DNA of 64,000 bases from Lentisphaerae bacterium ADurb.Bin082 (GTDB lineage Bacteria; Verrucomicrobiota; Lentisphaeria; Oligosphaerales; Oligosphaeraceae). The translations under genes were made by a program, and so were the position numbers. The stretch is taken from assembly GCA_002070945.1 (NCBI GenBank), contig MWEG01000107.1, positions 1 through 64,000 of the forward strand, in the 5' to 3' direction. Under the pieces are notes generated by a model, which was not told the DNA's origin, made no database searches, and was given only the letters and a program-made list of their open reading frames with translations. Shown here piece after piece: positions 16,303 to 25,959 of this stretch. How positions within the stretch are numbered: position 1 is the stretch's first letter; every line of letters begins with the position of its first letter.

Positions 16303-18564
16303 TTATTTAAAGGCTGCAAGAGCCCGGTTGCGCAAATCCTGCCAATTCACCTGGTTTTGGCCGGAAGCTGTCAGCAGTTCATCTAGGAGCTGCTGTTTGC
16401 CAGCGGCTCGGAGAGCGCAAAGCAGGCGGTAGTCTTCCCAGCCTTCGCGCATTGTTTCATAAATCGGCGTGATAATAGCCCCTTTAGGTCCAGGGAAAAC
16501 CATTTGGTAGCTATAGCCGAGGCTGGTCCAAGTTTTGATGTCCCAGGCATTTCCCTGGGGCGCATAGTAACAGTAATAGCCCCAGCCGTTAAAACCATGC
16601 CGGAAGGACTTCCAGGACATGCCGCGGCCCGCGCGTCGAGCCGGATGGAGGTAGTGTGCTTGAACCATGCGGGGTTTGCTCCATAATTCCTGCGTCGTGA
16701 GGTTATCGCCAACAAGGTTAGTGATAGGCACGGAAATATCAATAAGCTCGTTGTAGAAATCTTTGAGATGATCGAAAATGACTTCCTGTGGAGGGAAGCC
16801 CGGTCGCCAAAATAGCGGATTCATGTAAATGCGGATGGCGGGGTCAGCGCCCTTGATAATGCGGGCCAATTCGCCATAAAGCCGAGAGTTGCCCTCGCCG
16901 GGCTCGTCCCATAACTCCATGAACCACTTGTCATAGCCGAGGCCTAAACCCTTTGCTTCTGCTGCCAGTCGGCGCGATTCCTCGGCAATCTCCAGGCGGT
17001 CTTGCTCAGTCAGGTCTTCGACCTTGAGTTTTCCGCCATAGCCAAGATAGATATATTTCCGCGGTCGGATCATGAGATGGTGGTGGCAAGGCCCGGTTTT
17101 AGCGAAAAATTCCGCCTTGCTGCCGGGTTCAGGGAAACCATCCCAAACCGTTGCACCGAGTTTGCGGACGGTTTCCACGTCGTTCTGGACGCGCTCCAGG
17201 CTCTCGAAGGGGAATTGCTGGGTGCCGACGCCCCAAGCCCGCAGCCAGATGTCTGGCCAGGGCAGGCTCAGCGACACTACGGACAGTCCCAAGGGCATGA
17301 CGCTGAGGCGGCCATCATCCGATGCTGCCCGCAGCTGGGCCGTGTAGGTTCCAGGGATTGCCTCAACACTGCTGACTCGCAGCATGACGACCAGGCTGCC
17401 GCCGGGTGGCAGGACTACTGTGGGAAAATCGATAAGGGCTTCCGCATTAGCCAGGTAACGCTTCATCTGGCTGCGGCCCAGTTGCTGGCCTGGTGCAAAA
17501 AAAGGCAGTACCTGCATGTCGCCCTCGGGTTCGGCGTCGGGCGGCAAGTCGCCAGTGACAAAAAGGCGCAGCTGCTCTTCATTGGTCAAGGGGCGCTTAG
17601 GCCGGTTGGCCGGCAGCACGCCACCGCCGAGAAGGGTCAGTTGCAGACCAGTGCCTGATGGGCCGTCTGCTGACAAGGTCACCCGCACTGCGTGGTCAGC
17701 GGGATTTGTCAGCGTCAGGTAGCAACTCTCGATTTCATTTTGGGCCAGGGGCATCGCCAACGGCGCATTGATTATCCCCACTGCGGGCAAGACCGGCGCT
17801 GTCGGCTGGGAGGTGTCAGCGGCAGCCCATAACACTGGCAGGGCCTGGTGAACGCCCAAAGTCTTTTGCCAAGCCGCAAAGTCATCCAGGCTATAGGCGC
17901 TTGATGCGATTCCAGGCAGGGAGTAGCGCTGATCAGCCGCTAAATCCGGGACGTGGACTGGACGGATTTGTTCTGGGCAGACGTCCGAAACTTCCGCGTC
18001 ACCCCAGACAATGACTTCATCCAGACAGGTGGTGCCCTGGCCGTTGAAGCTAAGCTTGAGGTAACGCCCGCGGCTGTCAGCTGGCATTTTGGCGCGGTAG
18101 AATACGCTGCTGTCTTTCTTATCAAGCGGCTTGTCGTAGACTTTGCGCCATGGCCCATTGTCTGGATCGTCCGCAACTTCCAGCGTGAAATGGTGGGGAT
18201 TGCTGCGGAAGGCATAGAGGTCGACTTCGGTAAAGAGACAAGGACGCTTGAAGTCGAAGAGAACCAGCAAGGGGCCGCGATTTTGGCCGACCGGCACGTG
18301 CCAGTCGCCGCTAAAGCGGCCATCCAGCAGTCGGCGGCCGAAGGTATTGCTGTCACTGCGGAGGCGGTCTGGCGGGTTAGTCGGTTGACTGAGGTAGCGA
18401 TACTCCACCCCGGTCAGCGCGCAGTCACCCCAGTAGCCGTTGTTTTCGCTAAGCAGCTTGCCAGTGGGCGGGCCGTCCTGATCCCATACGCCATGAGACC
18501 ATTGAATAGGCTGGGCATAAACCACGGACACAGCAAGAAGTAGCGTCCAATAAAGTGTTTTCAT
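16303..18564 (-). CDS. Secreted DUF4091-like glycosidase-type protein (paralogue 2)
   Basis: A 753-residue protein started at 18564 (MKTLYWTLLLAVSVVYAQ), which yields a clean signal peptide; the frame extends further upstream without one. It repeats the layout of the downstream neighbour: WSHGVWDQDGPPTGKLLSEN versus WFDGSVDEASEPPGKLLSDN at the N-terminus, the discoidin-like VLFDFKRPCLFTEVDLYAF, an acidic MELWDEPGEGN segment and the DUF4091 end (FNGWGYYCYYAP, then MREGWEDYRLLCAL). The two probably arose by duplication and act on related substrates. This is likely the first gene of the minus-strand unit ending with the LacI or DUF4832 gene. Confidence 0.75.
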   Translation of the reverse strand: MKTLYWTLLLAVSVVYAQPIQWSHGVWDQDGPPTGKLLSENNGYWGDCALTGVEYRYLSQPTNPPDRLRSDSNTFGRRLLDGRFSGDWHVPVGQNRGPLLVLFDFKRPCLFTEVDLYAFRSNPHHFTLEVADDPDNGPWRKVYDKPLDKKDSSVFYRAKMPADSRGRYLKLSFNGQGTTCLDEVIVWGDAEVSDVCPEQIRPVHVPDLAADQRYSLPGIASSAYSLDDFAAWQKTLGVHQALPVLWAAADTSQPTAPVLPAVGIINAPLAMPLAQNEIESCYLTLTNPADHAVRVTLSADGPSGTGLQLTLLGGGVLPANRPKRPLTNEEQLRLFVTGDLPPDAEPEGDMQVLPFFAPGQQLGRSQMKRYLANAEALIDFPTVVLPPGGSLVVMLRVSSVEAIPGTYTAQLRAASDDGRLSVMPLGLSVVSLSLPWPDIWLRAWGVGTQQFPFESLERVQNDVETVRKLGATVWDGFPEPGSKAEFFAKTGPCHHHLMIRPRKYIYLGYGGKLKVEDLTEQDRLEIAEESRRLAAEAKGLGLGYDKWFMELWDEPGEGNSRLYGELARIIKGADPAIRIYMNPLFWRPGFPPQEVIFDHLKDFYNELIDISVPITNLVGDNLTTQELWSKPRMVQAHYLHPARRAGRGMSWKSFRHGFNGWGYYCYYAPQGNAWDIKTWTSLGYSYQMVFPGPKGAIITPIYETMREGWEDYRLLCALRAAGKQQLLDELLTASGQNQVNWQDLRNRALAAFK

Positions 18565-18640
18565 CTGCTTTTTTAACTCACTTGCAAGAGGGGGTGCTGA
18601 CCATCGTCGCTCCAGAGATCGGAAAACGCGACCGGCGGAC

Positions 18641-18913
18641 TTAGAAGAAGAAGCGGTTGTAGCAGTCCTTGTGATATCTTTTGGCATTGCCATCTGTCAG
18701 CCACGACACATGGCCATCACAGTAAGCGACATTATGCCCGTACATGGCATTGTGATTGTTGGGGGCTTGGTAGCCATTATCGGCGCCGACCCATTTGCGG
18801 CCATTCTCAAGGTTGTAGGCGTCCTGCACCGCCGGCTGCGCTGAGGGAGACAAGAAGGTGATATTTTTCCACAGCCATCCCATAGGGACTATGTTCTTGA
18901 CTGAATAACACTG
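18641..18913 (-). pseudogene. 3' remnant of a pseudopilin gene
   Basis: The reading frame (about 90 codons, last 80 from an ATG at 18883) encodes the C-terminal part of an H-X9-DG type pseudopilin: HNAMYGHNVAYCDGHVSWL is the typical end. The prepilin signal and N-terminal helix are missing, and the frame is cut by a stop at about 18914 where a transposase-bearing sequence begins. The 5' half is not found on the far side of that element, so it was probably deleted. Confidence 0.75.
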
Positions 18914-19480
18914 CTATGATACAGTAAGCGGACCCCCACTACCCAGATGTGTCTACCAAACCCAAGGAGGCAGCGTGAGTCCGCAAAAAAGTACTTTAAC
19001 CGTCATCAATCAGTTTTTCAAGTACATCCCGGGATATTTGATCACCAAGTTGGCCAGGAAGCATCAGGTTGACAAAAAGTCGAGGAGCTTCAGTCCAACC
19101 AGTCATGTTGTTTCCCTGATGTATGCCCAGCTTGCCCACTCCATCAGTTTGAATGACGTTTGTGATTCCCTGCGCAATCACAGCGGCAGCCTGGTGACTC
19201 TGCGCGGCGCCACCCGCCTAGCCGGAACGGACCCCTCCGGGCTTTTGCCGCTTTCTCCCCCAGGGCTGCGCCGGGCCTGGCGGCTCGGCTTGCCCTGGGC
19301 TTCTATGTGTCGCCCTCCGGGCTTTTGCCGCTTTGCGGCTGTGAACGTTATGGACGCTGATTGTCGTATGTAAGCCTGGCGGTTCAAAGGGCCAGCAACA
19401 TAAAAGCCCAGGGTGAGCGTAGCGAAGCCCTGGGTGAGGCGTATAATATTTTGAGCCCCGCTAGGGGTGACATATAAACG
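18914..19480. mobile_element. Insertion-sequence scar with two repeat elements
   Basis: The left boundary is near 18914, where the pseudopilin frame ends. After the transposase fragment come CCGGGCTTTTGCCGCTTT twice (about 19238 and 19319) around a GC-rich block, and then an element with AGCCCAGGGTGAGCGTAGCG (about 19407) whose ends form a CCCAGGG / CCCTGGG hairpin. Neither end of a complete IS is recognisable. Confidence 0.55.
18964..19215 (+). pseudogene. 5' fragment of an IS4-type (DUF4372) transposase
   Basis: A GTG start at 18975 preceded by AAGGAGG encodes about 80 residues matching the N-terminal DUF4372 region of IS4-family transposases: FFKYIPGYLITKLARKHQVD, SLNDVCDSLRNHSG and LVTLRGAT. 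In intact relatives the sequence then continues into the DDE domain; here it breaks right after RGAT and runs into repeat DNA, so no catalytic residues remain. The frame continues to 19373 only by chance through the repeat. Confidence 0.8.
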
Positions 19481-19518
19481 CTGACCAACCCATGCCTAAA
19501 ATTCAACTGCTTTTTACG

Positions 19519-20736
19519 TTAAAACATGGCTTTTCGCAGCATTTGCCAGTAGGCTGCTTGCAAATAGATTGGGCCATATCCAGCCGAGAAGTATTTGAAG
19601 TCGCATCGTGCTATGGCGGTTTTCAGCAGTTTCCTTTGCAGTTCGCTGAAATGAAAGTCTGGGGCCATCAGTTGCACCAGTGCGGCCTCGCCAGCTTCGC
19701 GTGCTGCTTGGTTGCTAAAGTTTTCATGCTTGGGAACGATGTAGCCGCCCACTCGGGATTTGTGCGTTGGGCATTGCCGCCAATCCTGAAACACCGGTTG
19801 TTCCTTGGGCAATGAAGGAAAGTGTCTTGCTGCCAGCAGGGTATTGAATTGAGCCCTTTCAGCTGCATCTGATAATGCTTTGCGGCACAGTGCATTATAC
19901 TCATCATATTGCGGAAATACAGTCAGCAGCAATTCCAGAGAACAAGCCATTTGCAGCAATGGATAGCTTGAGTATGGCATGGTCCAAAGCTGACAGGAGG
20001 CCTCTGCTGCTGGCTTATAGTATTTCATGCACTGCTTCTGGAAATGCCTTTCTCCGGTCACTGCAAAGGCAGCGGCATAAAACATGGGCAGGCGGGCTGC
20101 TTCGTGAGGGTCGATATTATTCAGGTCCCACATGGCGCAGACCTCTGGGGCAGGAGTGCCATCCAGCATCAGCAGGCGGTATTGGTTCTCCGGCGTCACT
20201 GATTTTTCCACAAAGCGCGCCACTGCTGCCAGGCAATCCTCAATGCCGCGTTTCATTTTCGGGTCTGCCAGCGGAGAAGTCCAGAGCTTCCAGAAACCAT
20301 GCACAAAATGCGTGAACTGGTCGCGCGAGCTGTTGTTATAGGCTGACTTTCCATCGGCAGGGCAAAGGCTGCGCGCAACAAAGCCAGGCGCACCGTGAAT
20401 GGTGGCACAGTCATAAAGTCCAGAATAGATTTTTTGGGCAGCCGCATACATCTCCTTTTCGCCGGTTACGGCAAAACGGTCGCAGATCAAGGACAGCATG
20501 GCGCCACCGTTGATGGATGAATCCTCCATGCCGGTTCCCCAGCCGCAGGGATTGGGATGCTGGCACTTGATCTCTTCCGGCGTGGGCAATTTGTCCAGAT
20601 AATGCCCTTCTTCGTAACTGGTTATGTAGTCATAAATCAGATTGGTCGAAGGCAGATAAAATCGTTTCCAGATATAGTCCCATGCCTGGTCAACCTGATT
20701 GCGAAGATGGGTTGGCGATAGATCGAATGTATCCAT
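19519..20736 (-). CDS. Alpha/alpha-barrel-like protein of unknown function
   Basis: The 405-residue protein has no signal peptide and is rich in helices with conserved aromatic and His/Glu residues (NPCGWGTGMEDSSINGGAML, TGEKEMYAAAQKIYSGL, HEAARLPMFYAAAFAVTGE). This pattern suggests a toroidal (alpha/alpha)6 fold as in glycoside hydrolases, lyases and epimerases. The GMEDSSINGG segment might hold active-site residues, but I cannot assign a family. It lies 37 bp downstream of a DUF4838 gene and is the last member of a three-gene minus-strand unit, which supports a glycan-related role. AAAGG upstream supports the start. Confidence 0.6.
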   Translation of the reverse strand: MDTFDLSPTHLRNQVDQAWDYIWKRFYLPSTNLIYDYITSYEEGHYLDKLPTPEEIKCQHPNPCGWGTGMEDSSINGGAMLSLICDRFAVTGEKEMYAAAQKIYSGLYDCATIHGAPGFVARSLCPADGKSAYNNSSRDQFTHFVHGFWKLWTSPLADPKMKRGIEDCLAAVARFVEKSVTPENQYRLLMLDGTPAPEVCAMWDLNNIDPHEAARLPMFYAAAFAVTGERHFQKQCMKYYKPAAEASCQLWTMPYSSYPLLQMACSLELLLTVFPQYDEYNALCRKALSDAAERAQFNTLLAARHFPSLPKEQPVFQDWRQCPTHKSRVGGYIVPKHENFSNQAAREAGEAALVQLMAPDFHFSELQRKLLKTAIARCDFKYFSAGYGPIYLQAAYWQMLRKAMF

Positions 20737-20773
20737 TGGGAAACCTTTCTCTGCCTTTCATTTTTCCGGGCGG

Positions 20774-22855
20774 TCAACTCGGGCTTGCGCTGCACCTGAT
20801 ATAATCTTGCGGCTTGAAGTAGGCTCCGCCGGCCGGCGTGCCATAGACCTGGGAGCCTTCAGTATAGCGATTGCGAATGATGGTGAAGCCGAAGTCCTGG
20901 CTGGCATTGATGTCGCTCAAGGGTATTTCGACTAGCAGCTCCCAGGCTTGCTCATGTCTTTTTGCTTCGACTTTGCCCTGGTGCTGCCAGGCCCAATTCC
21001 AGCGGGTGCCTTCACATTCACTGGCGACCATGCTGGCGTCAGGCGCGAAGATATAGTGATAGCACAAATCCGGGTTGTTGCCATCGTCCAGGAATAGCTC
21101 TATGCTGTCGCCAGCATACGGACTTTTGCTGTTAATCTTGAGCTTGTCTATCTGTTGTTCGTGCATGAGCATGCGGAAGAGGATTTTTCCGGCTTTGACA
21201 TCGACCCACACCTGGGTATCATTAGCAAGATTTGGCAGCTGGCTGGAGCGGTCCACCAAATAAATCGGCTGCGCCTTGCCGTCGAGTGCGCTGGACTGGA
21301 TGGCTTTTGGTGAAATATACTTTTCGCGTTCAGCGTAATTCTGACGCTGGAATTCAAATATGGCGCGCTCGGCCTCGACCAAGGGAGAATGGCCGGCTGC
21401 TTCCAAGGCCGCAGCGGCTTCTGCCTGTATGGCTGGAGTGAAAAAGTCCTTGAAGACCGCAGGCTTCTTGTCAAGACAGACATCCTTGCGCAGCACGGAT
21501 TTTTGCAGTGCGGAAAAATACTTTTTCATGGCTGCGGCATCCTTGCCGGATTGCTCCGGATACCTTGCGGCGCAGAGCTGCGTCAGGAAGGGGGCCAAAT
21601 CGCGCTTTGAATTCCAGAGCATTTTGGCTGCCAAGTAGTAGTTGCACCATTGCGTCTGCCACATTGGGTGGTCAGCGCCAGAGCATTCCGACATCCAGCC
21701 TTCCACTCCAAGCTGCTTATAGTGCTTGAAGTCGTCGATGATAGCCTGCCAGTACGGCGCCGGCAGGCGGCTCCAGTTGTACGCATAGTAGTCGTAAATA
21801 TAGACGCGGTCGATCTTTGCCAATATTTTCTGCAAGCGCTGGGCGTACTCAGGATTGACCGGGCAATCCGCAGCAAAGACCGAATGGCTGTAGCAATGGA
21901 ACATGGTGCAGGATATCAGCAGATTCTTGGGCGGCTCCGGCAGATAATCGAGGAAATTGCTGAAGTTGCTGTAGGAATAGTGCCCGAGCATCACCCCGGG
22001 AGCTGCCTGGGCAACGCGGGCACAGATATCCTGGACAAAATCAGCCAGGCGCTTGTTGATCTGATCCTTCTTCTTGTCCTCCGCAGAATCCAATGCCAGG
22101 CATTGTTCACATTCGCAGTGGCCATAGCCGTCGTTGGGGCAAAAGCCGAAAACTCCCAAGTGCGGCTTGGAGCGGATTTTTGCGAGCAGCTCCTCGGCAA
22201 ATGCTGCTCTCATCTGTTGATTCGAAAGGCAGAGCTGACCGCCGTCGTTTTGCTTGATGCGCTTGCCGCCGACTAAGGAGAAAAATTCCGGATGCGTTGC
22301 GAAATACTTTTCGTCTGGGATCAGGAGGTCGTAGGCGTGCACGGTCGTGTCTGGCCTGAGTCCTAATTCCTTCAGGCGTGTTCCGATGACATCGTCCTCG
22401 GGCAGGTGGGTAAGCTTTCGATTCATGCGATTGAAGCTCATCCAGCGGCCTACCAGGTCATCGTAATGATGTTTTCCAGCGCAAATATGCAAGCCCCGGT
22501 AGGCGAAGTCCGGCTGGTGTCGGCCTGTCAATGAACTCAAGTCGCCAGCAAAGAGCCGGTTCGGCCCGATGATGTCTTCAGCCGGGTTGAACCAATGGAA
22601 TCCCAGCTTGCCAAGCAGCGTGTAGAGTCCGCAGCGCAAGCCTTCGTCATTGCCAGTGATGCTTAAATCCTTGCCTTGCTGGCTGATTTCAAAATTGCCG
22701 TCGGATTGTTCATCGCGGAATATCAGGCTCACGCTTAATTCGGGCATGAACTGCTGATTTTTTCCCAGTAGTTCTTCTGCGGTCTTGATTGCCAGGGCGG
22801 CTTGCGGCAAGTCCCCCAGGTTGTCTGGAGCGATAATATTCAGTCGTTTCACCAT
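20774..22855 (-). CDS. DUF4838 protein, apparently cytoplasmic
   Basis: The 693-residue protein carries the DUF4838 signature: HPEFFSLVGGKRI, QLCLSNQQMR, then a CPNDGYGHCECEQCLALD segment with the conserved N-D and Cys cluster, and an aromatic TIM-barrel region (YIYDYYAYNWSRLPAPYWQ). Residues ~560-690 look like a CBM9/DOMON-type C-terminal module (VWVDVKAGKILFRMLMHE, GDSIELFLDD). DUF4838 resembles the GH67/alpha-glucuronidase-type architecture, but its reaction is not established. No signal peptide is visible, unlike its upstream partner. The start ATG overlaps the upstream stop by one base (TAATG), so the two are translationally coupled. Confidence 0.8.
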   Translation of the reverse strand: MVKRLNIIAPDNLGDLPQAALAIKTAEELLGKNQQFMPELSVSLIFRDEQSDGNFEISQQGKDLSITGNDEGLRCGLYTLLGKLGFHWFNPAEDIIGPNRLFAGDLSSLTGRHQPDFAYRGLHICAGKHHYDDLVGRWMSFNRMNRKLTHLPEDDVIGTRLKELGLRPDTTVHAYDLLIPDEKYFATHPEFFSLVGGKRIKQNDGGQLCLSNQQMRAAFAEELLAKIRSKPHLGVFGFCPNDGYGHCECEQCLALDSAEDKKKDQINKRLADFVQDICARVAQAAPGVMLGHYSYSNFSNFLDYLPEPPKNLLISCTMFHCYSHSVFAADCPVNPEYAQRLQKILAKIDRVYIYDYYAYNWSRLPAPYWQAIIDDFKHYKQLGVEGWMSECSGADHPMWQTQWCNYYLAAKMLWNSKRDLAPFLTQLCAARYPEQSGKDAAAMKKYFSALQKSVLRKDVCLDKKPAVFKDFFTPAIQAEAAAALEAAGHSPLVEAERAIFEFQRQNYAEREKYISPKAIQSSALDGKAQPIYLVDRSSQLPNLANDTQVWVDVKAGKILFRMLMHEQQIDKLKINSKSPYAGDSIELFLDDGNNPDLCYHYIFAPDASMVASECEGTRWNWAWQHQGKVEAKRHEQAWELLVEIPLSDINASQDFGFTIIRNRYTEGSQVYGTPAGGAYFKPQDYIRCSASPS

Positions 22856-25800
22856 TATCTCCCGTGTTCCGGGTCATAGACTTTTTCCAGGCTGACATCG
22901 TCAAAGGCAGTCCATGCGCCTGGCGCTTGCTTGGCAGCAGAGAGCAGGATCAGGGCAGTCGCCGGCTCATTTGGCGCGGTGAAAATCGTGCTGCATTTGA
23001 CCCATTGGTGCTCGCATTCCGGCGGATAGGCAACTGTTATGGCGCTGCCTTGGTCAAGCCAGCCTCTTTTACCCTGCATGCGCACACCGGCTGAACCCAT
23101 GCCAAAGCCTTCGTCGCCGCGGTTACGCCGCACCCAGAACGTCAGGCGATAGCGGCAATTCGGTTGCAGCCCGACGTATGAGATAATTGAACCGCCGATT
23201 TGCCGTTCGCCGATGGCGCAAGAGTATTTCCCGCTGTGCGCAGTTTCGGAATTCAGGAAGAATTTGGTTACTGAACTGGGGAAGGTCCAGGAAGACCAGC
23301 CTGGCACGCCTTGAAGGTTGATATGATCGCTCATCAAGGGCTTGTCATGGCCGGAATCAGCGCTGTCCTCAAAAGAGGGATTGCGCACTAAATTCTCAAG
23401 CTGATGTTGATGCATATAGACTTGCGTCAGCAAGGCGGCCCGGGTTCTTTCATCCGAACTGCCAGAGGCATGTTTCTGGTAGAAAGCCGCCAAGTCCTGT
23501 CCGTTTTTCAGTAGATACTCGCTAAGCCGCGCCAGAGCCGGCTCGCTGAAGTTCTCGAAATTGGGCAGTGGCAAGAGATAGGAGAAGTTTTTCAGTTGCT
23601 CCAGGCCTCGCTTTTCCGGGTCAATGAAAACCAGCTTTTGCTCTTCGTCGCTCATCGTATAAGCCTCGGAATCAGCGATGTTTTGATAGCCTCGCTTGAT
23701 AAGCTCAACCAGCTTTTCCGCTGTCGCCTTGGAGTCGATGCTTTGCATTGCCTCCAGGTCGCGGGCTAGGATATTGCCCTGAATGCGCAAGCTGGAAAAA
23801 CGCCAAAGCTTCTTTAGGACCTCAAGCCGTTTCTTAGGCAGTTCCTGCAACGTGATTTTACTGGCAGCATCCAGTTCCTGCTCCAGTTTTTGCAGGTCGT
23901 CCCAAGTATATTCATTCATTTGAGCGAATTTTTGCCTATCGCTCATGGGTGTTTTCCAATTTTTTTTGCGCAGATAGACCTGTTCGTGCAGGTCAAAGAA
24001 GCGCTTGACTGGCTGGGCGGCCTCCTGGTACATGCTGTTGAAGAAGTCATCCAGAAGCGCCTCGACATCAGCATCCATGTTCCAGGCAATTTCGTCAAGC
24101 ACATATTGTCTGGGAGCGTCAAAAACGCCGGTGGCCGGATAGAGTTCCATCCACATCGTCTCCAAGTTGTATTCTTTTTTCGCCTCTCTCCAGGCGCTCG
24201 CCATGGCTCTGGGATAATATCTCGGCGTGACATAGCCGCTGCCAAACGTGTAGATATAATCGTAGAGTCCGAAGTGTTTGATGCCGCTATCGCGCCAGGC
24301 CGGGAACAGGTTGTAGGCGCCCACTTTGCCAATGCCGGTGATTTCCACCAGGATGTTGGGCGCCATGCTGACGCCTTTAGGCGCCTGGGTGGCCGCAGCG
24401 CTGTAGGCGATGAAGCTGATCAGCTTGTCTGGATATTTTTCTGCCAATACGCCAGCTGCCATGTTATAGAACTTGGCGTATTGGTTGCCGGTCTTCTCCA
24501 GTTCGGCCTTGCAGCTTGGGCATTGGCAATCGCCGCCGCCGTCATTGACTCCCATGGGCAGGCCCAGGTTGTCTGGATGCTTGCCGAAGTATTCGTCCGC
24601 ATATTCTGCTACGAGCTTGGGCAGGTCTGGATTGCTTAGGCAGGGATTCCACGGGCCGGCGATCTTGCCATCAACGACTTTGACGCGCTCGCCGTTGATC
24701 ATGGGGAAGTAGTCAGGATGCGATTCGCCATATTTGGCCGGCGGAACCAAGCTGCTCAAGGCATGGGTGGCCTGGCAGGTCAAGCGGGAGTTGCGCCCGA
24801 AAACCGCTGCGCCGCCGCCCCAGGCCAGGATATAGGAGTGAATAGAGGGCTCTTCGCGGATTTCCAGCTTGGCGGGAAGCACGAGCTTGGGCTGCTTGGG
24901 GATAATTTCATTTAACTCCTGGGTGCCGAGAAAGCGGCGATAGCCCAGATAGCGCTTGAGAAAATCAATGACGGCGTAGTTCGTGCCTGCGTCTCTTTTT
25001 CCGGCTAGGACGAGGTTCCTGCCGTCCCGCATGACGATGTAGTAGCCGTATGGATGCAGGGAGTCGAAGTCCAGTCCCAGGCTGTTGACGTATGCCGTCT
25101 GGCCTACGTGTATCAGCAGGCTGGGTTCGCCTATGATGGGGCTGAAGTCGGCAGCCTCCAGCAGCTGCGGCAGCAGGTTGTCCAGGGGCGAGTTCCGGCT
25201 GTCTGACGCCAGCGCCAGATGCAGGACTTGGCCGTCGACGGTGACGGCTTGATTGCTCGTCGGCAAGGGGAAAAGTCGTTGCAGTTCGTTAGGCTGCATG
25301 AGACTGAGCAGCAGTTTCCTGAGCGCGTCGGCATACTCGGGCTTAGCTGCTGGGGCGTTGGAGGTGTAAACCACTGCGCCTGAACCAATGCGGTTGACGC
25401 CCAGCTTGGCGATCTTGTCCGTGCCCATGAGAACTATCATGTTGGTTAAACCACCTAAGCCGGGATTATTGTGCTCCATAGCGGCGTACGGGTTGCTCTC
25501 CGGCGTGAATAATTCTTGGGCTACGCCAAGCAGCTCGGATTTGGGATTGCTGTACACATAGCTTTTGGCGCCCAGCAAATCAGCGGCCGGGCTTAGGTCA
25601 TAGATATTCTTCCCATGAAAAGCCTGGGTAGGCGCAGCTGAGCAGAGGAAAAATATGCCGCCGTTTTGGACAAATTTCAGCAAGGCTTGCAGGTCTTCGG
25701 CTGATTGCGGCTCGTGTTTTTGCCCTAAATGGGACCAGACCAGGATTTTTGTGCCTTCAGTCGGCAAAGTGAAGTTGGGATAGGAGCCCGTTTCAGTGAA

Positions 25801-25920
25801 AAGCTCCTTAAAGGCAGCCTTGAAAGAATTGCAGTAATTGCCGGAAAACTCGGCTGGCAACGGGGTAACGGCGTGGGTGACAAATGGCAGGACAGAGAGA
25901 AAAAGAATGCGTCGCAACAT
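22855..25920 (-). CDS. Secreted DUF4838 protein with C-terminal jelly-roll module
   Basis: A 1021-residue protein started at 25920 (MLRRILFLSVLPFVTHA, signal peptide); the frame is open 11 codons further. The N-terminal part includes a glutamine-amidotransferase-like or ThuA-like stretch (KILVWSHLGQKHEPQSAEDLQ). The middle is a DUF4838 core (KRYLGYRRFLGTQELNEIIP, HPDYFPMINGERV, GVNDGGGDCQCPSC). The end is a CBM4/9-like jelly roll (LENLVRNPSFEDS ... YRLTFWVRRN). It is probably an extracellular or periplasmic glycan-active protein. It heads an operon with the coupled DUF4838 gene and the barrel-like gene. Confidence 0.8.
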   Translation of the reverse strand: MLRRILFLSVLPFVTHAVTPLPAEFSGNYCNSFKAAFKELFTETGSYPNFTLPTEGTKILVWSHLGQKHEPQSAEDLQALLKFVQNGGIFFLCSAAPTQAFHGKNIYDLSPAADLLGAKSYVYSNPKSELLGVAQELFTPESNPYAAMEHNNPGLGGLTNMIVLMGTDKIAKLGVNRIGSGAVVYTSNAPAAKPEYADALRKLLLSLMQPNELQRLFPLPTSNQAVTVDGQVLHLALASDSRNSPLDNLLPQLLEAADFSPIIGEPSLLIHVGQTAYVNSLGLDFDSLHPYGYYIVMRDGRNLVLAGKRDAGTNYAVIDFLKRYLGYRRFLGTQELNEIIPKQPKLVLPAKLEIREEPSIHSYILAWGGGAAVFGRNSRLTCQATHALSSLVPPAKYGESHPDYFPMINGERVKVVDGKIAGPWNPCLSNPDLPKLVAEYADEYFGKHPDNLGLPMGVNDGGGDCQCPSCKAELEKTGNQYAKFYNMAAGVLAEKYPDKLISFIAYSAAATQAPKGVSMAPNILVEITGIGKVGAYNLFPAWRDSGIKHFGLYDYIYTFGSGYVTPRYYPRAMASAWREAKKEYNLETMWMELYPATGVFDAPRQYVLDEIAWNMDADVEALLDDFFNSMYQEAAQPVKRFFDLHEQVYLRKKNWKTPMSDRQKFAQMNEYTWDDLQKLEQELDAASKITLQELPKKRLEVLKKLWRFSSLRIQGNILARDLEAMQSIDSKATAEKLVELIKRGYQNIADSEAYTMSDEEQKLVFIDPEKRGLEQLKNFSYLLPLPNFENFSEPALARLSEYLLKNGQDLAAFYQKHASGSSDERTRAALLTQVYMHQHQLENLVRNPSFEDSADSGHDKPLMSDHINLQGVPGWSSWTFPSSVTKFFLNSETAHSGKYSCAIGERQIGGSIISYVGLQPNCRYRLTFWVRRNRGDEGFGMGSAGVRMQGKRGWLDQGSAITVAYPPECEHQWVKCSTIFTAPNEPATALILLSAAKQAPGAWTAFDDVSLEKVYDPEHGR

Positions 25921-25959
25921 GTCTGATCCCTTGTTTTGTGCTATGGTTGTCAAAAAATA

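Noticed and set aside
19216-19373. C-terminal continuation of the transposase frame
   Set aside because: The residues after RGAT come from GC-rich repeat DNA and do not match the DDE domain; the frame is open by chance.
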